In this document: positions 9,970 through 20,923 of the stretch, in pieces
How positions within the stretch are numbered: position 1 is the stretch's first letter
Layout of the letters: every line of letters starts with the position of its first letter
NCBI GenBank assembly: GCA_030762895.1
Contig: CM061062.1
Span: 234,101,879-234,165,878, forward strand
Length of the DNA stretch: 64,000 bases
Direction: 5' to 3'
From: Sophora flavescens
Taxonomy: Eukaryota > Streptophyta > Magnoliopsida > Fabales > Fabaceae
Made by a program: the position numbers and the translations under genes
The notes under the pieces: generated by a model
What the model was told of the DNA's origin: nothing
Database searches by the model: none
Seen by the model: only the letters and a program-made list of their open reading frames with translations

Positions 9970-12746
9970 GTAGAGGAACCACGACTTTGAAGAAATTAGA
10001 GAAGGCCAGGCAAAGCGGACAGAAGCTTAAGGTGTGCTTTGATGCTAATCTAATGCCCCAGGGACCCCGTGCTAAAGAATTTAAAAAGTGGGTGTTTCTA
10101 CAAGCGAAGCAGCACGTTAGCATCAACTACAACCATTGGAATGACGTTCCACAGAACGTTAAGGATCAGATTTAGGAGGCTATCATGGTATTTTACCTTT
10201 ACATTCTTTTGATTTACATTATTAGATAATTATCCGAGTTATAATCCATCCGGTTGTTATGTATTTAATGTGTAGGCAGCTTGGACTGTGCCAAATGATG
10301 AGGATTATCGTACGAAATGTATGAAAATGGCATCAAAGCGTTGGAATGGGTTCAAGCATGATCTTACCAAGTACTATGTATCTGGGAAGAAGGAGCTTGA
10401 TAAGATGTTCTCAGATTATCCCTGGATTGATCAGGATACTTGGGATATGTTTGCTAGGAGTCGACAGGATGAAGAATTTCAGGTTGGTTGATTAAGTTAA
10501 TCTTGTATGCTTCTTATAGATCATTTAACTGTATTTAATTATGTGCTTTTGTTTGAATAGGCTAAGGCAGAGAAGGGTAGGCAGAATCAGACGAAGAACG
10601 TCCACCGCCACACCATGTCTCAGGGTGGGTACGAGACTCGGATCGAGGAGATGATGGCGGATAGACTGAGGGTGAAGCAGGAAGAGCACGCTGCTAGGAT
10701 AGAAAGAGGAGAGGTGCCTGAGGGCACACCATTAAGTCCTCCGTCGAACATCGACCGCGAGGATGTCTGGTTAGCCTGCTGCATGACAAAGACAGGTACT
10801 TTTAAAGTTGATGCCACTCGTGAAGTAGCAGATAAGATTGTAAGTAAATAATTAACTTCATTTCAATTGATATTTGTATAAATATTTTTAACACTTTTCA
10901 CTTGCACGTTTTTTCATTTCTTCATTGTAGATGGATCTTAAAGCACAATGCTCCAAGGGCCCATTCGTCCCTTCTGGACGGCGGGACGTCTTGATGACTG
11001 CTCTAGGCAAGAAAGACCATCCTGGTCGGGTTATCGGTGTTCCTGAGAACGTGACCATCATAGAATATTATGGCAAGTCTGCTTCACGAAACGGGTCGTC
11101 GATGAGGCATCGATTTTGGAATCCATGACTCAGCAGCTCATCTCCAACCCTGCTATTACAACGCATCTGATGAAAAACTTGCTATCCAACCCAGAATTCA
11201 AGGAGGCGCTTGCTAGAGAGCTTTCCTCCGTCGGTTCATCCCAAGACACCGCAGGACATGCCAACCCTTCACATGTGAGCACAAAAGAGAGTTATAGTAG
11301 GGCACATGTGGAGGACGATGAGTTGGCAGCTAGGGAGCGGGAGTTGGAAGTCCAACGCCATGAGCTTGAGTTGGAAATGCAAAGGCGTGAGCTTGAGTTG
11401 GACTTCAAACGCTGTGAGCTCGAAATGGTAACAAAGGTATGTATTCATTATTAGTGTCCAAATTAGTAAAATAATTACTTGTGTTTTTTTTAATTATCAA
11501 CAACTTATCTATTTTATTTTTCCTAAATTGAAGGCCAAGTCGACGTCGGTGTCGGTGTCGCTGTCACCTGTCACTCGTTTGTTCTCACTTGGTGAGGATT
11601 ATGCCTTTGAGATTTTTGAATGTCCATTGGAGCACGATGGATGGGTGGCACACCCAAATCAACAGAGGATATTTTCCTTCTGTGGTGAAGATCTCGGGCA
11701 CGCCTGCAGAGATAATGTCTGGATGGCCAGCACGGTTTTGAGTCTCTGGTGCACGTAAGTTAATTTTAATTTTATAACTTTTTTATTTTTGGTATTTTTC
11801 CATTTAATAATTTATTTTAATTTCAATATATATATTATGTAATTAACATCCACACCTTTTCATATCATAGGTATCTCCATCGTCTTCAGCTTGATAAGGG
11901 CGTTGCATCAGTTTACGGCTTCTTAGATCCATCAATCCTTATGCCCCAATTCTTTGTTGGCGATGCATTTAGTAAATTCATAGGGAACTTGATGGGAGAC
12001 AATCTGAAAGAATTATATCTGGCTCCCTATTGTATGAATAACCATTGGCAGTTGTTCGTACTTCACCCGTCTAGGCATACTGTCATATTTTTATGCTCTC
12101 TCCACCAAAACCCGCCACAGGAGGTGGTGGTACCTATAAATACGTAAGTAACTAATCTTAAATTTAATTTAAGTTTTAATATCAGTTATTTTTAGTTTAT
12201 TACACACATGATATATGAATTTGTTAATTGACATGATTATTTGTTTATGATAGCGCGCTGAAGGCGAGTAGCATAAGTTGTGCCAACGGGAGAAGTAGGA
12301 CTTCTAAGGCTAAAGGAAATCCTGAAAGGATCATCCTCAAGGTTTGGTAGTTTATTTATCAAATAATTAATATTATAATTACTAATTTATATGTATATTT
12401 AACTGACATTGAAATTAATTTTGTTTGTAGTCTCGATTTCAACCTGGTGGGTGGTCGTGCGGCTATTATCTGATGCTTCATATGCGGAACATAGTCTCCG
12501 CATCTATTACGGATGGATGGAAGAAGGTAATATTTAAACAACTTGTTAAAGTATATATTATAGTTTTGGTGATGACTTGCGTTGATGTTATTGTTATTAT
12601 TTGAACGTGTGTAGGCATTTAACGACCAATCGCCTCTTCAAAAAGATGAGTTTAGAGACTTGAGGATGCGCCTAGCAGAATTCTTCTTCAAGTATGCGAT
12701 TGAAAAAGGAATTGACAAGATACCTCCGCAATACTTAGATGAATAG

Positions 12747-12774
12747 TTTTTTTGTTAGACTTTAGAAACTAATT

Positions 12775-12810
<36 letters not shown>

Positions 12811-13082
12811 TTAGATTGGTAGTTTTATTTTTAGACATTAGAGACTAAAATTTATATGTATATACTTGTAGATAGTTATGTTTTTCCTATACATGGGTTT
12901 TGGTTTTAAGTCCCCCCAATGTTCCTTTGTATATTTCTTTTCTTTTTGTTAATATTGAAATTTAAGGGTAGTGTTTGCAATTCTGTAATGTGTGTGATAT
13001 TCTCTATGTTACTGGGATATTTACTGAATGCAGGGATAGCTGAGGGGAGTGATATTTTAAAACTGAATTTAAAAAAAAAATC
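12747..13082 (+). other. CACTA 3' untranslated region with (AT)n tract
   Basis: There is no gene here. An AT dinucleotide run occupies about 12779-12809, followed by AT-rich sequence with a copied stretch (ACTTAGATTGGTAGTTTT-like) and then an A-run at 13068-13080 that leads into the subterminal repeats. Confidence 0.6.
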
Positions 13083-13390
13083 TATTAACGTCAGTTGTAT
13101 CAAACAACTGACCTTAATAGTATTTTATAAAATATACAGTACACTATTAATGTCAGTTGTATTAGGAAACTTACGTTAAAAATAAAACCTTTAACGTCAG
13201 TTCTTTAACACAACTGACGTTAGTTTGAACAACATTAAGGTCAGTTGTGTTAAAGAATTGACGTTAATAGTTTTATATTTAACGTCAGTTGTTTAAACAA
13301 CTGACGTTAAAATATTAACTATTAACGTTAGCTGTATTTACGTCAGACAATATTCTGACGTATAAAATCAAATTTTAACTGACGTAAAAA
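13083..13390. repeat. CACTA subterminal inverted repeats (AACGTCAGTTGT family)
   Basis: The motif TTAACGTCAGTTGT and its reverse complement ACAACTGACGTTAA recur in both orientations about ten times in 300 bp, often as head-to-head pairs with a short TTTAA or AAAGA spacer that would fold into hairpins. In characterised CACTA elements such arrays are the binding sites for the element-encoded TnpA-type protein. The core here (AACGTCAGTT) is family specific. Confidence 0.85.
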
Positions 13391-13408
13391 GCACTTATTG
13401 CACTAGTG
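13391..13408 (+). repeat. CACTA 3' terminal inverted repeat
   Basis: Read on the minus strand this end starts CACTAGTGCAATAAGTGC, the canonical CACTA start. The partner repeat is off-window to the left. Confidence 0.8.
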
Positions 13409-14597
13409 TGGTAATGCTCCAGTAAGCACGACTGTGCTCAATAGACAACACACCTGTGCTGAGGGAAGCACGATTTGGTCCCCCAAGCATAACAGATGTG
13501 AAGGCAAGAACAAGGGTGTTTCACCCAAATTATTACCTGTGATGAAATAAGATACCAATCGAAGTAATGACAAGTTAGATAACTTAATGAAGACTCAATG
13601 AAGGTAATTAAACACAAATGTTAAGATGGTTAAGACAGTAACGATGGGTTATAGAACGTTTTTATGCTTTGGTGCTTATTGGCCAAAGTAGCCTTGATGC
13701 TTATTGGCCAAGGTGTTGACGATGTTAAACGTTGGTGCTTATTGACCAAAGTGGAGGTGGTGGCTTGATTATTTGTTGTTGTTGCTCACGCATTCATGCA
13801 TTAGAGATGTTAGTGGGGGAAGTATAGCCTATGGGAGGTCGTCCAAGAGTAAGGTGATATGGCCGTCCACGGTGATTCATCCAAGAGTTAGGTGACTGAT
13901 GGCCCCCCCGAGGTGGTTCATCCTAGAGTACGGTGCATCAGCTATCCAAACGGTTCAGCCATGGTTTGGTGAACTGTCGGTGTTGGTGCTTATTGGCCAA
14001 TGTGGATATGTAAATCCAACGTTGTCTTCCTGAGATAGTTTGGATCCACATGCATAACAGAGTAGTGGAGTAGCACTGCATCGCATAGCATACTTTGATT
14101 GAGATGTTGTGAATGATGTTGATATGTTAAATGTTGTTATTCCATGATATGCTATATTTTATGATGTATGCTCATCTTGCTAACTGCTCCTTTGCCATTA
14201 TGTTTATACATTGATATCTTACTCCCTGTTTTCTGCTGTTTGCTTTGTATGTATCTCTTTATGCAGAGGACGGTCAGCAACCGATAGAGGAGTGACACCG
14301 AGGAGCCGCTTACTCGTAGTTCAGAATTTCACTTTTGTTTAGTTTTGTCTATCTGAGGTATTTTTGGATTGTTGGTTACCAGCTCTGTAATGTGACATCG
14401 GGGTTGGGTTTATGTTTTCAATTATGTTATGTTCCTTTGTTATAACTTATGTTTTTTTCCGTGTTGGGATGTTTTGTTCATGTGGTATATTATACCCATG
14501 GTTTTTATTATTATGAAATAATATGCTTTTCTTTCTTTCTTTTATTCTTTTTCCTTTTTAAGTTGTTATAAATACATGCGGGGTAATGGATGTCACA
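13409..14597 (+). repeat. Tekay-type LTR (family T), 3' part
   Basis: No gene. It aligns along its length with 50123-51244: shared landmarks are ATAAGATACC (13547), the TTGGTGCTTATTGGCCAA repeats, GAGTGAC-CGAGGAGCCGC (about 14290), CCAGCTCTGTAATGTGACATC (about 14380) and the terminus ATGCGGGG...TGTCACA at 14597. The 5' part is cut off by the CACTA element at 13408. No primer site follows, so it is a solo or 3' LTR lying inside the next LTR. Confidence 0.75.
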
Positions 14598-15034
14598 TAA
14601 CTCACCCTTCATATGTTTCCGTACAGATTCCCAGGCAGCTGAGTAGTTGGCGGCTGACAGCTTCAGATCGTTCACACAGAGTCACTCTTTTTGGGTAGGC
14701 CCCTTTTTTGTTGTTGAAGGCCCTTTTTGATGTATTTTGAAAATATGTTACTCTGCAGCTATAGGGAACTAGTACTAAATTCTATTGAGTTGTATTAATG
14801 GTCTGAAATACCAAACTTGGATGTATTTTGTATGACTAGAACTTCTGGGATGAAAATATGAATATTTTACCAGGTGATTTTTGATTTGGGATGTTGGAAT
14901 TACAGATAAGACTCTGTCAAAATTTTCGTAAATTTTCTAATTTTTTGTCAAGTATGTTTCTAAATTAAGAGGCTTGCCAGGCTAGGATTTTAAGTCTGTG
15001 CGTCGGTCACGGCTTAGGCTTTTGGGTCATGACA
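14598..15034 (+). repeat. Gypsy-1 5' LTR, 3' part
   Basis: It ends CATGACA at 15034, four bases before a tRNA-iMet primer site. Its 5' part must lie left of the window, beyond the T LTR and CACTA. No ORF. Confidence 0.65.
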
Positions 15035-15038
15035 AAGT

Positions 15039-15050
15039 TGGTATCAGAGC
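15039..15050 (+). promoter_or_regulatory. Gypsy-1 primer binding site (tRNA-iMet)
   Basis: TGGTATCAGAGC is an exact complement of the plant initiator tRNA-Met 3' end, four bases after the LTR end. Confidence 0.9.
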
Positions 15051-15248
15051 TTAGGTTGTAGGTCCTAGTAGCTGCAGACATGGGGTGATAATAGAGTCTT
15101 CCTAGTAATTGGTGTACCCGGGCACAACGTACTTGTAAGAAGCTATTAACACCCTAATGATGGTCCAAACGTCTCTATCCAAAGTATGTTTTAAATTCTT
15201 ATTTCCTTTTGTTCCCTTGTCTCGTACTTGATAAATGTTTCTTTTTAG

Positions 15249-16388
15249 GTGAGGACGCCACCCAGGACTAGGATTCCTACTAGAAGGGAAACTTCTGATG
15301 AGTCTGCTGCTCAACCTCAAGACCCTCGTCAAAGGGGTCGTGGTAGACGCTGCAATAGAGGTAGACATGGAGGAGCTACTGGTGGACGTGGATTGGGTGA
15401 GGTGCCTAGGGCAAGGCGAGGTAATCCGACAATGGCAGAGGTTGCAGTTGGCATACAGGGGTTACAACAGGTTGTAACAAGAAAACCTTGACCGTCAACA
15501 AGAAGGTGAACAAGTAGAGCAACCATAGGGATTGAGGTCACATTAGCAGAGTTTTTGTAGCACAAACCCCCTACATTCTCTGGATCTAGTGCAAGTGAAG
15601 ATCCAAAGAGATTTATTGATGATTTGGAGAGGCTTTGGAGAGCGTTAGGTTGCTTAGAGACTAGAGCAGTGGAGTTAGCATCATTTCAGCTGGAGGGAGT
15701 GGCTTATAATTGGTTTGACACGGTCTCACATGGTAGACCAGTGGGTTCACCTCCGTTGGCATGGGATGAATTTTTTCAATTGTTCATGGCTCGTTTCCTT
15801 CCCGAGAGTGTTAGAGATGGATTAGCTTATGAGTTCGAACAGTTGGAGCAAACTGAGGGTATGTCAGTCTCAGAATGCAGTGCTCATTTCATACGGCTTT
15901 TTAGGCTTGTTCCCTATCCTATTACAGAGGAGGTGCGAGTTAAGAGGTTTACCCGAGGATTGAAGGAGTACTTATTTAGATCAGTGGTTGGATCTAACTG
16001 TTCTACTTTTACTGATGTTTTAAGCTTGACACTTCAGATTGAGCAGCGACAGAAACAGAAGGGAAGTATTGGGAAGGACTCTCATAAGAAACAATGACTT
16101 GGAGGATCACAGAGTAGTCATCCTGGTGGTAGCAGTAGATTTACACCCAATCATCAGGGGCAACAGAGGGCAGTGACACAAAAGAGTGGTTCTAGTGTGC
16201 AGTCTTTTGGTTCAGTGCAGAGTCGTAGATCAGATCATGCTTTGGGATCACCACGATATGGTACTGCTCATATGCGTTGTCATACTTGTGGCAGATATCA
16301 CTCTGGGGTTTGTTTTGGAGATAGAGTTTGCTATCATTGTGGTCAGGCGGGTCATATTAAGAAGGATTGTCCTGTAGCTATGACATAA
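15249..16388 (+). pseudogene. gag: Gypsy-1 gag
   Basis: Three open pieces (15249-15491, 15624-16097, 16173-16388) separated by stops. The first is Arg/Gly-rich (RGRGRRCNRG), the second is the retrotransposon Gag core with the FLPESVRDGLAYEFEQL block, and the third ends in a CX2CX4HX4C knuckle (CYHCGQAGHIKKDC, about 16329-16372) preceded by an extra Cys-rich motif (CHTCGRYHSGVC). No start ATG is visible in the first piece. Several stops make it non-functional, so this copy is clearly older than the Athila and array insertions. Confidence 0.85.
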
Positions 16389-16587
16389 CCATCATCCAGC
16401 TGTGGACCATCACCAATAAGAGCAACTTTAGCATCTTCTCAAGATCCTGCAGCACCAGCAAGATAGCTTGGGAGTTCTTTTGATAGAGGTTCTGGAGTAG
16501 CACAACAGGGTGGTAGAGGATCTGATGGCAGAGGTCAGGGACAGGCAGGGAGAGGGCAAACTCGTGTGTTTGCTTTGACACGCCAGG

Positions 16588-17338
16588 ATGCTAAGGCATC
16601 CAATGCAATCGTTTGTGTGTTCCCAAGATGCCTGCATTTTATTTGATCCTGGAGCTACACATTCTTTTATTTCCTTCTTGTTTGCTTTTCAACTGGGTAA
16701 ATGTCCTTCATGTCTAGACGAGACTTTAGCTGTGGCTACACCTCTAGGTGAATCTTTGTTAGCTGATTCTATATACCATTCTTGTGAGGTATCTTTGAAG
16801 GGCAAAGATTTTCGGGCAGATCTGATTGGTTTGGATATAATATTTTGACTTCATTTTGGGCATGGATTGGCTAGCTGCACATTATGCTATCTTGGATTGT
16901 TATAACAAGTTGGTGAAATTTGAATTACCAGGAGAATCAACTTTCTAATTTCATGGAGAGTGGATGTGGGCACCACTTAATATAATCTTGGCCTTGGGAG
17001 CTAGCAGGTTACTAAGAAAAGGTTGTGAAGGATACTTGTCTTTCGTAAGAGATAAAAAAGCAGTTGAAGTGAAATTAGAAGAAATCTCGGTAGTGTGTGA
17101 ATTCCCAGATGTCTTTCCTGAAGACCTTATTGGTTTACCAACTGATAGGGAGATAGAGTTTTCTATTGACTTAATTCCTAGCACTCAACCAATCTCTGTA
17201 CCTCCTTATCGGATGGCTCCAGCAGAACTTAAGGAGTTAAGGGAGCAGTTGCAAGAGCTTCTTGATAAGGGCTTTATTCGCCCAAGTTCTTATCCTTGGG
17301 GAGCACCAGTTTTGTTTGTAAATAATAAGGATGGATCT
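16588..17338 (+). pseudogene. pol: Gypsy-1 protease and RT N-terminus, broken
   Basis: Frame 16588-16848 has an aspartic protease motif with DPGATHSF (the usual first residues are DSGATHSF; Ser to Pro here). After a stop, 16964-17338 carries the start of RT: FPDVFPEDL, IDLIPSTQPISVPPYRMAP, GFIRPSSYPWGAPVLFV and the lead-in to the first RT block. Translation is cut by the copia-1 LTR at 17339, just after an NKDGS-like segment. Confidence 0.85.
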
Positions 17339-18730
17339 TGTTGGAACCAAAATGGTTTTTGCTAAAATAATCTCTTATGTTTTGATGTTAACAAAATAGT
17401 TAAATTTTTATGGCAAAGTTGTGTCAAAGATCTAAATGTTTGTTCTAGCTTGCAAGTTTGTTTAAAGTATTGCCAGATGAGGAAACTTATCTCTAGCTTC
17501 TAAGTTTTGCTAAGAAACAGTATCGGGTCTAAGACTCCACTCGCTAGACGAGCCTTCTAAAACATGGTAAAAATCTGAGTCTATAAAGATATCACTAGAC
17601 GAGGTACTAAAAATTGACTAAGTTAAATAACATTAGACGTGTATCTAAGTCTATGTGTAATATAAGTAGTAGACAAGCAAATTAATAACTCTCAGGAAAA
17701 TAGCAAGTCCAAAGACTTGACTATAGACGAGAAGATTAACTAGACGCAACATTAGTAGACGACCCTACTTTCTTAGTTAAAATTTCGCGTCCAAAGACTT
17801 GCGCGTCCACTAGTCACTGAAACTGAACCCATATAGTCAAAGTGAATTTATTTCAAATGATTATTATTTAATACGAAGGAATTTGTGTTCCTTTCTTGTG
17901 TTGTTTGAATTGTTTAAGACTTTATTTCTTGAGATTATAAACATAGTACCATCGAGAACACAAATCTTTGTACTCTGATAACCAAGAGCACTTCTCCAGA
18001 AAGCATCTCAAGAGCACTTCTGATAACTTTGATTACTTTGAGCTTACTTCTAATAACCAATAGCACTTTTCCAGAAAGCATATCAAGTTATCAGTCTCAA
18101 TGGATCCTAGCATTTAATACTATGTCTAAACGGATACCAATTGAAGATCGTTGAAGAAGATCAAGGCAGAGAGCTCTTCATCTATAAATATTGGACGATC
18201 CCCAATGAAGATGGAGATCCAAGCTCTGATATTCAAAGTGCCAAAACTCTGCTCAAACTTCTATTGAACTAATTCATTTGTAATCACAACTGATCTTAAA
18301 CTTTCATACTCTCACACGTAGTGATCTTGTAAGATCATTCATTAAATCTCTTTGTTAGATTTAGATCCTGAAGAGGCTTGGTAGAGAAAGAATACTTGTA
18401 AGCTTGAAGAGGTGTTGAATACTTGTAAAGCTATTAGATTATAGTGGAGAAAAACCTTCAGGTAGAAGGAACTGGACGTAGCTCTTGGTTGGAAGAGAGT
18501 GAACCAGGATAAATCAAATGTGTGAATCTTTTATCCTTATCTTTTACAGTCTTCGCATATACTAACTGTGGGGATTTGGATTTGAGTTTGTTAACTCTTA
18601 AGAAAGGTTTTTTGGTTTGTGTGTATTTATCTTGTCTTGCTTCCAAAAAGGTTTTAAGAAAAGGCTTTTTCGAAAAACTGTTAAGAAACACAATTCAACC
18701 CCCTTCTTGTGTTTCCCTGTATCAACTTCA
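17339..18730 (+). repeat. Copia-1 5' LTR
   Basis: Begins TGTTGGAACC and ends ACTTCA with a 2-nt spacer to the primer site, the same spacing as in copia-2. It is 1392 bp, close to the copia-2 LTR (1398 bp). At 17541-17770 it carries repeated TAGACGAG-type motifs. No gene; the open frames near 18458-18830 are LTR sequence. Confidence 0.85.
17541..17770. repeat. TAGACGAG motif cluster in copia-1 LTR
   Basis: TAGACGAG or close variants (TAGACGTG, TAGACAAG, TAGACGCA, TAGACGAC) occur about seven times in 230 bp, alternating with GTCTAAG/GTCCAAAGACTTG segments. Confidence 0.65.
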
Positions 18731-18732
18731 GT

Positions 18733-18744
18733 TGGTATCAGAGC
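18733..18744 (+). promoter_or_regulatory. Copia-1 primer binding site (tRNA-iMet)
   Basis: Exact TGGTATCAGAGC, two bases after the LTR end. Confidence 0.9.
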
Positions 18745-18801
18745 TTAGCCTCGAAAGGGTTGAGCATCTAACAAGTGCTGAGGGAGTGCAATTCAGCAAG
18801 C

Positions 18802-19806
18802 ATGGATACAGAAGGACAAGCAATCAATAGACCTCCACTCTTTCATGGTAGTGATTATGACTACTTGAAAAAGATAATGATGGCATTTCTTTGATGCACA
18901 GAATGTGGATATCTGGGAGCTGATTGAAACTGGCTATACTGAGCCAAGAGGTGATTTTGGAGCTGCTATTCCTAGAGCTCAGTGGACTCCTGAGCAGAAG
19001 ACTCAACATCAACTCAATATGAAAGCTAAGCACTACCTGATGTGTGCTATCACCATATCTGAGCATGATAAACCCATAGTTGTAACACAACTAAGGAAAT
19101 ATGGGATACTCTAGCCCTAGCTCATGAAGGGTCATCCCAAGTCAAGGAATCAAATATAAGCATGCTGGTTCACCAGTATGAGTTATTCAAAATTGCTGAA
19201 CATGAAACCATAGTTCAAATGTTTGGAAGATTCCAAACTATCACCAATGGTCTTAGATCTCTTGGAAAGACCTATGAGAATAGAGATCATGCCAGATAAA
19301 TCTCGAGGAGCCTACACAAACAGTGGAGACCTAAGGTCACTGCTATTCAGGAGGCAAAGAACCTTAATACTCTCACTCTAGAAGGGCTTCTTGGATCTCT
19401 CAAAGTCCATGAGCTTGAACTCAATGAAGAAGAGAGTACCAGAAAAGGAAAGTCTATTGCCCTAAAGGCAAAGAAGGCTAGCTCATCCAAAGCTCTCAAA
19501 GCTGAGGAATCCTCAGATGAAGCAGGCCCTTCTCATAGTGATGAAGGATCTAATGAGGATGAAATGTCTTTCATCTCCATAAAGATTCAACATATGTGGA
19601 GAAAGAAAGGTGGTTTCGAAAGGAAGAAATTTAACAAAAAAAATCCCAAAGAAAAATCAGACTCCAAGGAAAAAGGTTCACCTCTGTGCTTCAAGTGCAA
19701 AAAGCATGGTCATTTCAAAGATGACTGCCCAGAACTGAAGGACAAAAGGAAGTTCTTCAAAAAGAAGAAAGGTCACATGGGAGGATGTGGATCTCTCATC
19801 ATCTAA
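18802..19806 (+). pseudogene. gag: Copia-1 gag
   Basis: ATG at 18802 opens INRPPLFHGSDYDY, the conserved start of SIRE-type Gag. The frame breaks at a TGA near 18893 and continues one base over with DIWELIETGY. Further stops are at about 19112 and 19300. The middle matches the UBN2/Gag core (HQYELFKIAEHE and QWRPKVTAIQEA). A CX2CX4HX4C knuckle (CFKCKKHGHFKDDC) lies near 19687-19728 in a Lys-rich context. At least three disruptions make it inactive. Confidence 0.85.
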
Positions 19807-20604
19807 AGAAGAAGATGAAGCTGAGGAAGAGGCAAATATATGTCTCATGACTGACACTTCTTCAGAAAGTGAATACATAGATGCTGAGGTAATGGAATCT
19901 GACTCGTTCACTTTACAAGAAGCCTTTGATGAGTTATTACACAACTCGTCCATTTTGTCTCATGAATATAACAATCTCAAAAAGAAATTCTCTAAGTTGA
20001 CTAGGGAGTATGATAAAGTCTGCATGGAAAGGCAAGCTCTTGAAAATGAAAACAAGAAGCTTGAGTTAGTGAATGTCAGTCTAACTGATAAACTCAAAGT
20101 TGAACCTGATGTCTCTTGTGAAGTTAAAAACTGAAGCAAGATATGACATATCTGACAGACACCCTGTCTAAATTTGTAGGTGGCTCATAAAAGTTGAGCT
20201 TCATACTGAGATACTCTAGGTCACCTCATGATAAGTCTGGCTTAGGCTATGATAAAGAGAAGCATGAAACATCTCACAAAGTATCAAAACTGCATGCACA
20301 CCATAGAGTTTCTAAAACTCAAGCACATCATACTAGAACGAAATTAAGCTTGTCCAACAGTTACTGTAAAGTTTGTGGAAAAAGTGGTCATGTAACATCT
20401 AGATGCATACATCACAAGCATGTCAAACATGCTCGTCTAGTGACTACTAACAAGAAAGGACCCAAGTCAATCTGGGTACCTAAAGAAAAGATTATACCTA
20501 TTGCAGATTTGCTTAACAATAGGAAAGAAACACGCATCTTGGTACTTGGACAGTGGTTGCTCACGTTACATGACGGGAGAAAGGTGTATGTTCCAAGACC
20601 TTAG
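19787..20604 (+). pseudogene. Copia-1 gag C-terminal/protease linker
   Basis: 19787-20134 is acidic, then coiled-coil-like (heptads around YNNLKKKFSKLTREYDKV). After stops, 20194-20604 holds a second Cys/His box (CKVCGKSGHVTSRC, about 20362-20403) followed by KGPKSIWVPK, the usual lead-in to protease in this lineage. Confidence 0.7.
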
Positions 20605-20923
20605 ACACAAAGATGGTGGCTGGGTTACCTTTGGAGCTAATCAGAAAGGAATGATCATTGGAGTAGGTAAAATTGGTAAACATCATTTTCCCTCCATCGA
20701 TAATGTTCTTTTGGTTAATGGTTTAAAACACAATCTGCTGAGCATAAGTCAATTATGTGATACTGGGTTTGTTGTTTCTTTTGATAAGAACATGTGTAAT
20801 GTCAAGAAACCTGATGGATCACTCTTGTTCACTACTAAGAGACAAAACAATCTATATAAGATTGACTTAGAGGACCTCTCAAATCAAAATGTCTCATGTC
20901 TAGTGTCCATTGAAGATGAGTGA
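20519..20923 (+). pseudogene. pol: Copia-1 protease and GAG-pre-integrase region
   Basis: WYLDSGCSRYMTG (about 20540-20578) is the copia aspartic protease active site with DSG intact. It is followed by GKIGKHHFPSIDNVLLV and HNLLSISQLCDTG, the conserved segment before the zinc-binding GAG-pre-integrase domain. The frame ends at a TGA at 20921, just before the WHKRLGH box. Confidence 0.85.

Larger units (their letters stand above)
243..12746 (+). pseudogene. CACTA ORF2: Ptta/En/Spm-like domain plus Ulp1 (C48) protease, split by Athila
   Basis: Exons inferred from GT/AG borders and protein continuity: 243-326, 438-452 joined to 9975-10187 (after removing the Athila and one TSD copy), 10276-10482, 10561-10839, 10931-11436, 11534-11754, 11871-12143, 12254-12341, 12431-12526, 12615-12746. 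The early part matches the plant transposase Ptta/En/Spm (Transposase_24) pattern: a RKRGRGTTTLKKL-like stretch, a Gly-Pro-rich turn, then conserved Trp residues. The exon ending near 11436 holds a highly charged Glu/Arg/Leu repeat, likely a coiled coil. The C-terminal exons form a Ulp1-type cysteine protease: catalytic His in NNHWQL and catalytic Cys in GGWSCGYY, but the usual Asp after the second strand is Cys (FLCSL). Lesions: TAG at 10173-10175 where family members have Trp, and a 1-nt frame change near 11095. In CACTA elements this gene accompanies transposition; its exact role is not settled. Confidence 0.75.
1..13408 (+). mobile_element. CACTA (En/Spm) transposon, 3' part, split by an Athila insertion
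   Basis: The 3' end is the terminal CACTAGTG at 13401-13408; read on the minus strand it begins CACTAGTGC, as expected of a CACTA terminal inverted repeat. It is preceded by a dense block of subterminal inverted repeats (13083-13390). Inside lie the C-terminal end of a first ORF and a multi-exon second gene with transposase-associated and Ulp1 protease domains, the usual CACTA layout. The 5' end is outside the window. The element is interrupted at 453-9969 by an Athila retrotransposon. The sequence right of 13408 is the middle of a Tekay-type LTR, so the CACTA probably jumped into that LTR. The 3-bp TSD cannot be checked here. Confidence 0.9.
14598..17338 (+). mobile_element. Gypsy-1 (Tekay/chromovirus-type), 5' portion
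   Basis: LTR end, primer site, gag, protease and the N-terminus of RT in plus orientation. The element is cut inside RT at 17338 by copia-1, and the rest lies beyond the window. The protein style (FPDVFPEDL and PYRMAPAELKEL) is that of Tekay/Del chromoviruses. Confidence 0.85.
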
